Shown: in pieces, positions 5,657-9,249 of the stretch
How positions within the stretch are numbered: position 1 is the first letter of the stretch
How the letters are laid out: every line of letters begins with the position of its first letter
Source: Clostridia bacterium
GTDB lineage: Bacteria; Bacillota_A; Clostridia; Christensenellales; CAG-138
Assembly: GCA_017553815.1 (NCBI GenBank)
Contig: JAFZJT010000132.1
Location: forward strand, 1 to 9,249
DNA: 9,249 bases
Direction: 5' to 3'
Notes under the pieces: generated by a model
What the model saw: only the letters and a program-made list of their open reading frames with translations
What the model was told of the DNA's origin: nothing
The model's database searches: none
Translations under genes and position numbers: made by a program

Positions 5657-7429
5657 TTATTTATAGAGCTTATTCACGAGTCTTTCGAACTCATCCACGT
5701 TCTTCTCATAGGATTCAAGGCTCTTTGCCCAGAATTCCTTATCGGTGAGGTCGATACCCGCAACCTTCGCGGTGTCCTCAACGGTGGCGATCGGAGTGGT
5801 GTAGAGAAGCTTTTTATAGAGCGGAACGAAGCTTTCGCCCTGCTCCTCGTACATCGCGTAAAGACCCCTTGCAAACAGGCCGCCGAAGGCGTAGGGGTAG
5901 TTGTAGAAGGAGCGGCCGCCGCTGTAATAATGACTCTTGCAGAGCCACATATAGGGGTGCAGCGCATCGGGATCGAGGCCGTCGCCATAGGCCTTCTTCT
6001 GCGCGTCGAGCATCAGCTCGCACATGCGCTTTGCGTCCATAAACTCGTTTTCGCGGTTTTCGAAAACGGCGGTTTCAAAAAGATACCTTGAATAGATGTC
6101 GCAGATGACCTGGGTAACGTCCATAAGCTGGCTCTCGATAAGCGCAAGCTTCTCCTCGTCGGAGGAAGCGTTCGCGATCGCCGCGTTCATGATAACGTTT
6201 TCATTGAAGGTCGAGGCCGTTTCCGCAACGGGCATGGAGTAGTTGTTGTTCAGCGGGCGATGATCCTCGATATTGAGGTTATGGTAGGCGTGACCGAGCT
6301 CATGCGCAAGGGTGACTATGTCGGAGAACGAGCCGTCGAAATTCGTCATGATGCGGCTCTGCTTATGCCCCTCAAGCCCCGAGCAGAACGCGCCGCCGCG
6401 CTTGCCGTCACGGGGGAAGAAATCGATCCAGCTTTCGTTGAAAGCGCGCTCGACCATATCGTGCAGATCCTTATCGAAGGTCTTGAAGATATTGAGAAGG
6501 TAATCGCGCGCCTCCTCAACGGTGTATTTCCTGTCGTTGCCGCCCATTGGAGCGAACATATCGTACCAAGGCATTCCGTTCTTATGCCCGAGCGCCTTGG
6601 CCTTGATCTTGAGATAGCGGCGGAAGATATCGAAATGATCGTTCATCGCTCCAAGAAGTGCGTCGAGAGTTTCGCGCTTCATATTCGCCTGGAAAAGGGT
6701 CTGCGCGAGCGGGGACTCAAAGCCGCGAAGGCGGGCGTTGTTTATGACCTCGAGCTTGATGCTGTTCAGCGCGAAGGCAACGGAATCCTTGATCTTTTCA
6801 TAGCAGGCAAGCTCCGCCTCGAATGCGTCCTTGCGAACGCTCGAATCGGGATCGTAGGCAAGGTTGCGAACCGAGGAAAGGTTGATCGCCTCGCCGCGGT
6901 AGTCGGCGGTCACGGAGGAGGTCAAAAAGCCCTGAAGATCGCCCCACGCCTTGGAGCCGCTGATGCTGTACAGCGCCATTATCTGCTCGCATTCCTCGGA
7001 AAGCAGATGCTTGTTCTGCTCGCGGATATTCTTGAGCATGAACTCATAAGCCTTGAGAACGGGCTCGCTCTCGATCAGCTCGTCGAGATCCTCCATTTCC
7101 GCGATAAACTTATGTATCGCAGTACGGGGCTTTGCCAAGCCGCTGAGCTTGCCAATGAGCCTGCCGAGCGCGGAATTCGCCTCGTTGTCCCTCGCGTTGG
7201 TGCTCGAGCGCAGAGCGGCGAAGCCGAAGAGGTTTGAATCGAGCTGCAGCATCTCCTCTGAAATGCGAATATAGGTGAGCAGGGTGTCCTTGTTGCTCAT
7301 GCTGCCGAGGTTTGCGGCAAAATCGTTCATCTCGGCGATCTTAGCGTCGATCGCCTTCATGTCGGCGTCGAACTTCGGGTCGTCAAAACCCTTGTAGAGC
7401 ACGTCCAGGGACCATTCGTAGTTGTTCAT
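5657..7429 (-). CDS. M3-family oligoendopeptidase (PepF-like)
   Basis: The protein has 590 residues, the usual length for M3B oligoendopeptidases. The ATG at 7429 has AAGGAG 6 nt upstream. There is no signal peptide, so it should act in the cytosol, cutting short peptides taken up from outside or left by protein turnover. The zinc site is clear: HELGH at 376-380 gives two His ligands and the catalytic Glu377, and E403 in PVAETAS is the expected third ligand. The C-terminal stretch 491-516 is rich in His, Tyr and Gly (HPYMWLCKSHYY, then GGRSFYNYPYAFG), as expected for the substrate-binding region of this family. The AETAS form suggests the broader pepF/M3 clade rather than classical PepF, so no symbol is given. 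It lies 174 bp downstream of the dipeptidase gene and ends at a strong terminator. I see no convincing promoter directly upstream, so it may depend on readthrough from the dipeptidase gene. Confidence 0.96.
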   Translation of the reverse strand: MNNYEWSLDVLYKGFDDPKFDADMKAIDAKIAEMNDFAANLGSMSNKDTLLTYIRISEEMLQLDSNLFGFAALRSSTNARDNEANSALGRLIGKLSGLAKPRTAIHKFIAEMEDLDELIESEPVLKAYEFMLKNIREQNKHLLSEECEQIMALYSISGSKAWGDLQGFLTSSVTADYRGEAINLSSVRNLAYDPDSSVRKDAFEAELACYEKIKDSVAFALNSIKLEVINNARLRGFESPLAQTLFQANMKRETLDALLGAMNDHFDIFRRYLKIKAKALGHKNGMPWYDMFAPMGGNDRKYTVEEARDYLLNIFKTFDKDLHDMVERAFNESWIDFFPRDGKRGGAFCSGLEGHKQSRIMTNFDGSFSDIVTLAHELGHAYHNLNIEDHRPLNNNYSMPVAETASTFNENVIMNAAIANASSDEEKLALIESQLMDVTQVICDIYSRYLFETAVFENRENEFMDAKRMCELMLDAQKKAYGDGLDPDALHPYMWLCKSHYYSGGRSFYNYPYAFGGLFARGLYAMYEEQGESFVPLYKKLLYTTPIATVEDTAKVAGIDLTDKEFWAKSLESYEKNVDEFERLVNKLYK

Positions 7430-7477
7430 TTAATTCTCCTTATTCTCGGGTGTTTACCCTTTTAATTCATTTTATAA

Positions 7478-7494
7478 GAATCCCAGAGGGATTC
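7478..7494 (-). terminator. Hairpin beside the array, possible weak terminator of the dipeptidase gene
   Basis: GAATCCC and GGGATTC form a perfect 7-bp stem around a 3-nt loop. On the minus strand the stem is followed by TTATAAAAT, a poor U tract. It could terminate dipeptidase transcription partially, or serve as an end cap to the hairpin array. It differs from the array units in arm length and lacks the CATCA linker. Confidence 0.4.
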
Positions 7495-7503
7495 GCTCCT
7501 TAA

Positions 7504-7600
7504 TGTGCCACAGGCACACATCATTCGCCGCAGGCGAACATCATGTGCCGCAAGGCACGCATCATGCGCTAATCGCGCGCATCATTTGCCGAAAGGCAAG
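7504..7600. repeat. Array of five small hairpins with invariant CATCA linkers
   Basis: Five consecutive inverted repeats start at 7504, 7524, 7544, 7565 and 7585, a period of 20-21 bp. Their arms on the plus strand are TGTGCC/GGCACA, TTCGCC/GGCGAA, TGTGCC/GGCACG, TGCGC/GCGCG and TTTGCC/GGCAAG. The loops are 3-5 nt (ACA, GCA, GCAA, TAATC, GAAA). Each unit is joined to the next by exactly CATCA. The arm sequences differ from unit to unit while pairing is kept, so the structure is conserved rather than the sequence. The array fills most of the spacer between the dipeptidase stop and the oligoendopeptidase start. It belongs to no named repeat family I can recall, and its function is unknown. Confidence 0.85.
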
Positions 7601-7603
7601 CCT

Positions 7604-8974
7604 TTATTCTTCGCACGCAAGCGCGATGATCGCGTCCGCTATCATGTGCGTGTCAAACATGGCTTCATCGATGCCAAGATACTCGTTCGGCATATGGATG
7701 GGACCCGAGATGCCGGGCTTTTCGCAGCCGAAGGCGACCGCGTTCGGGAATGCGCGGGCATAGGTGCCGCCGCCGATCGCAAGGGGCGCCTCACGCTTGC
7801 CGGTGCGCGCTTCGTACACCTTGAGAAGCTTACTTACCAGCTCGCTGTCCTCGGGGATGAAGTGGCCATCCTGCTGCTTTTCGTGGGTGAGAACGGGCTT
7901 GAGGGGCGCAAGCGCCTTCTCGATCGCCTCGCGCACCTCGGCAAACGCCATCGAGGTCGGGTGGCGAACGTCTATCGCAAGCTCGAAGCCCTCTTCATCC
8001 CAAGCGATAACGCCGAGGTTGAGGGTCAGCCTGCCGCTCGAATCGGTGCGGTCGATGCCCATGCTCTCGCCGTGCATATCGAATTTGAATGCGTTATAGA
8101 GCGCCTCGGCGGTGCGCTTATCCTCGCCCTCAAGCGGGAGCGAAGCAAGGATCGCAAACGCCGCCTGCATAGCGTTCTTGCCGTGCTCGGGCATGGAGCC
8201 GTGCGCATCCTGGCCGATGATGAGAAGCTTCGTTCCGCCGTTTTCTTCCTTGATTTCAACGCTCATGCCGCGCTCGGTCGCGATATGGAGCTGCTTTTCG
8301 ACCTCCTTCGCGGGAAGGGGCGCGAAAACCTCCGCCTTGCCGCAGACCACGTTGGCGCGGGTGCCGCCGCTCACGCGGATATTCGTTTTAACGCCGCATT
8401 TGAAGGTCGGATGATAGATGCCCTTTTCGGAATTCACGAGCGGATAGTCCGCGTCCGGCGAGAAGGTCAGCGTCGGTATCTCGGCAACCTTTTTATAGTG
8501 ATTCATGCAGCCCCAACCGGTTTCCTCGTTGGTGCCGAGGATGATGCGAACGCGGCGGCGCATCGGAAGCCCCGCCTCCTTTATCGCCTTGAGCGCATAC
8601 ATCGCGCAGATCGCGGGACCCTTATCGTCCAGCGCGCCCCTGCCGTAGATCTTTCCGTCGTGAATTTCGGCGGCATAGGGGGGATACAGCCAACCCTCGC
8701 CCTCGGGAACTACGTCCAGATGGCAGACCACGCCGAGCATATCCTCGCCCTCGCCGTAGTCGATGCAGCCCGCATAGCCGTCGAGATTGGTAACGCTAAA
8801 GCCCATCTCCCTGCCGAGGTTCAAGGCGTGCTCAAGTGCGCCGTTCACGGCCTCGCCGAAGGGTGCGCCCTCTTTCGGCTCGCCCTCAACGCTCGGGAAG
8901 CGGATGCTCTCTTGGATGGACTTAATAAGCGCGTCCTTGCTGTTTTCGATGATCGCGTCAACTTTTTTATTCAT
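7604..8974 (-). CDS. pepV: M20-family metal-dependent dipeptidase (PepV/Sapep type)
   Basis: The protein has 456 residues, typical of PepV. An ATG at 9019 would add 15 residues, but the ATG at 8974 has AAAGGAG 8 nt upstream and matches the usual family N-terminus. All the M20 active-site pieces are visible: H85 with D87 in CHLDVVP, the Asp pair 116-117 in GRGALDDKGP (bridging ligand), E150-E151 in TNEETG (general base and metal ligand), D174 in SPDADYP, and H427 in GPIHMPNE. GGGTYAR at 401-407 is characteristic of the PepV-like branch. A lid domain lies between, roughly 180-380. The enzyme hydrolyses dipeptides in the cytosol, the last step of peptide use, and fits functionally with the oligoendopeptidase gene that follows. 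Members are usually Zn- or Mn-dependent; the sequence cannot say which. A promoter is visible at 9064-9092. PepV and the staphylococcal Sapep are close relatives, and the symbol is used at family level. Confidence 0.95.
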   Translation of the reverse strand: MNKKVDAIIENSKDALIKSIQESIRFPSVEGEPKEGAPFGEAVNGALEHALNLGREMGFSVTNLDGYAGCIDYGEGEDMLGVVCHLDVVPEGEGWLYPPYAAEIHDGKIYGRGALDDKGPAICAMYALKAIKEAGLPMRRRVRIILGTNEETGWGCMNHYKKVAEIPTLTFSPDADYPLVNSEKGIYHPTFKCGVKTNIRVSGGTRANVVCGKAEVFAPLPAKEVEKQLHIATERGMSVEIKEENGGTKLLIIGQDAHGSMPEHGKNAMQAAFAILASLPLEGEDKRTAEALYNAFKFDMHGESMGIDRTDSSGRLTLNLGVIAWDEEGFELAIDVRHPTSMAFAEVREAIEKALAPLKPVLTHEKQQDGHFIPEDSELVSKLLKVYEARTGKREAPLAIGGGTYARAFPNAVAFGCEKPGISGPIHMPNEYLGIDEAMFDTHMIADAIIALACEE

Positions 8975-8982
8975 TGCTGTTG

Positions 8983-8989
8983 CTCCTTT
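8983..8989 (-). promoter_or_regulatory. Ribosome binding site deciding the dipeptidase start
   Basis: AAAGGAG on the minus strand lies 8 nt before the ATG at 8974. It lies inside the alternative longer reading frame that begins at 9019, so it favours the shorter 456-residue protein. Confidence 0.85.
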
Positions 8990-9063
8990 GAAGGCGAAGC
9001 GCGGTTTTGCGATTTTCACATAATAAAAACGCCCCGCATTGCGCCCGATTTTATCATATATGT

Positions 9064-9092
9064 ATTATAACATTTGAAAAACGGAAAAACAA
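9064..9092 (-). promoter_or_regulatory. Sigma-A-like promoter of the dipeptidase gene
   Basis: Reading the minus strand, TTGTTT (9092-9087), a 17 bp spacer and a perfect TATAAT (9069-9064) form a plausible sigma-A promoter. Transcription would start near 9057, leaving a leader of about 80 nt before the ATG at 8974. The -35 box is only a partial match. The surrounding 9050-9090 is markedly AT-rich compared with the coding regions. Confidence 0.65.
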
Positions 9093-9093
9093 G

Positions 9094-9249
9094 GTGAGGA
9101 AACAAAAGGATCGTGTCAATATCTTCCGGGAGAAATCACGCGACAGAATCGACCGGCTGCATTTTTGCGAGTGCTTTAAGGATAAAGGTTGTACCCGTGA
9201 GCTTACCGCTCAAAATACTGCCTTGGCGCACATTCTCAAAGATGCTCCA
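9094..9249 (+). other. Unassigned edge segment, open in several frames
   Basis: Beyond the dipeptidase promoter, no recognisable gene could be identified. On the plus strand a frame from GTG 9094 stays open for 52 codons to the window edge; its product would be Lys/Arg-rich with a short Cys cluster (FCECFKDKGC). A second plus frame, from GTG 9113, is also open to the edge. On the minus strand a frame enters at 9249 and stops at TGA 9138-9136, which would be the last 37 residues of an upstream gene (ending KALAKMQPVDSVA). That orientation matches the other genes, and its third codon positions look slightly more GC-rich. No homology is recognised for any of them, and none has a convincing start with a well-spaced ribosome binding site inside the window. 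At most one is likely to be real, and possibly none. Confidence 0.25.

Noticed and set aside
7504..7600. CRISPR array
   Set aside because: The units are only 20-21 bp, the only invariant part is 5 bp, and the rest consists of self-complementary arms rather than unique spacers between identical repeats. No cas gene is nearby.
9028..9050. Possible attenuator or riboswitch in the dipeptidase leader (GC-rich run followed by a T tract)
   Set aside because: The GC-rich segment on the minus strand is mostly G with few C residues, so no stem longer than about 3-4 bp could be drawn, and no riboswitch core was recognised.
7505..9070. Long open frame (521 codons) on the plus strand, antisense to the dipeptidase
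   Set aside because: It starts inside the hairpin array and opposes a gene with every M20 active-site motif intact. It is a shadow frame.

Overview
This 9.2 kb window looks like part of a chromosome (or a whole short contig) from an uncultured, probably gut-dwelling Clostridia-type Firmicute. The evidence is strong AGGAGG-type ribosome binding sites about 6-8 nt before each start, sigma-A-like promoters, intrinsic terminators, secreted proteins ending in dockerin type I modules, and Firmicutes-type cytosolic peptidases. The genus cannot be fixed from the sequence alone. All four confident genes lie on the minus strand, so transcription runs from high to low coordinates.

Layout from upstream (right) to downstream (left). 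(1) 8975-9249 holds the promoter of the first gene, plus an edge segment (9094-9249) that is open in several frames and that I cannot assign. (2) 7604-8974 encodes a PepV/Sapep-type M20 dipeptidase. (3) 7430-7603 is a 174 bp spacer carrying an unusual array of five small hairpins spaced 20-21 bp apart and separated by an invariant CATCA. A sixth, different hairpin lies beside the array. (4) 5657-7429 encodes an M3-family oligoendopeptidase, followed by a clear intrinsic terminator. (5) 4031-5395 encodes a secreted protein with two gingipain-type cleaved-adhesin domains and a C-terminal dockerin, with its own promoter and two terminator-like hairpins after it. (6) 62-3796 encodes a 1244-residue secreted zinc metallopeptidase (HEYQH motif) with two tandem jelly-roll-like repeats, three Ig-like repeats and the same kind of dockerin. 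It has its own sigma-A promoter and a perfect 10-bp hairpin in its 5' leader. (7) 1-61 holds a hairpin that may be the start of the terminator.

The shared theme is protein and peptide use. A secreted protease could degrade extracellular protein, a companion adhesin could bind the substrate, and two cytosolic peptidases could finish imported peptides. Promoters and terminators split the genes into at least three transcription units, so this is a neighbourhood rather than one operon. The two secreted proteins resemble a gingipain split over two polypeptides, protease on one and cleaved-adhesin modules on the other. Their near-identical dockerin tails could bring them together on a common cohesin, although no cohesin is present here. 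The hairpin array and this split-gingipain arrangement are the two observations most worth following up.
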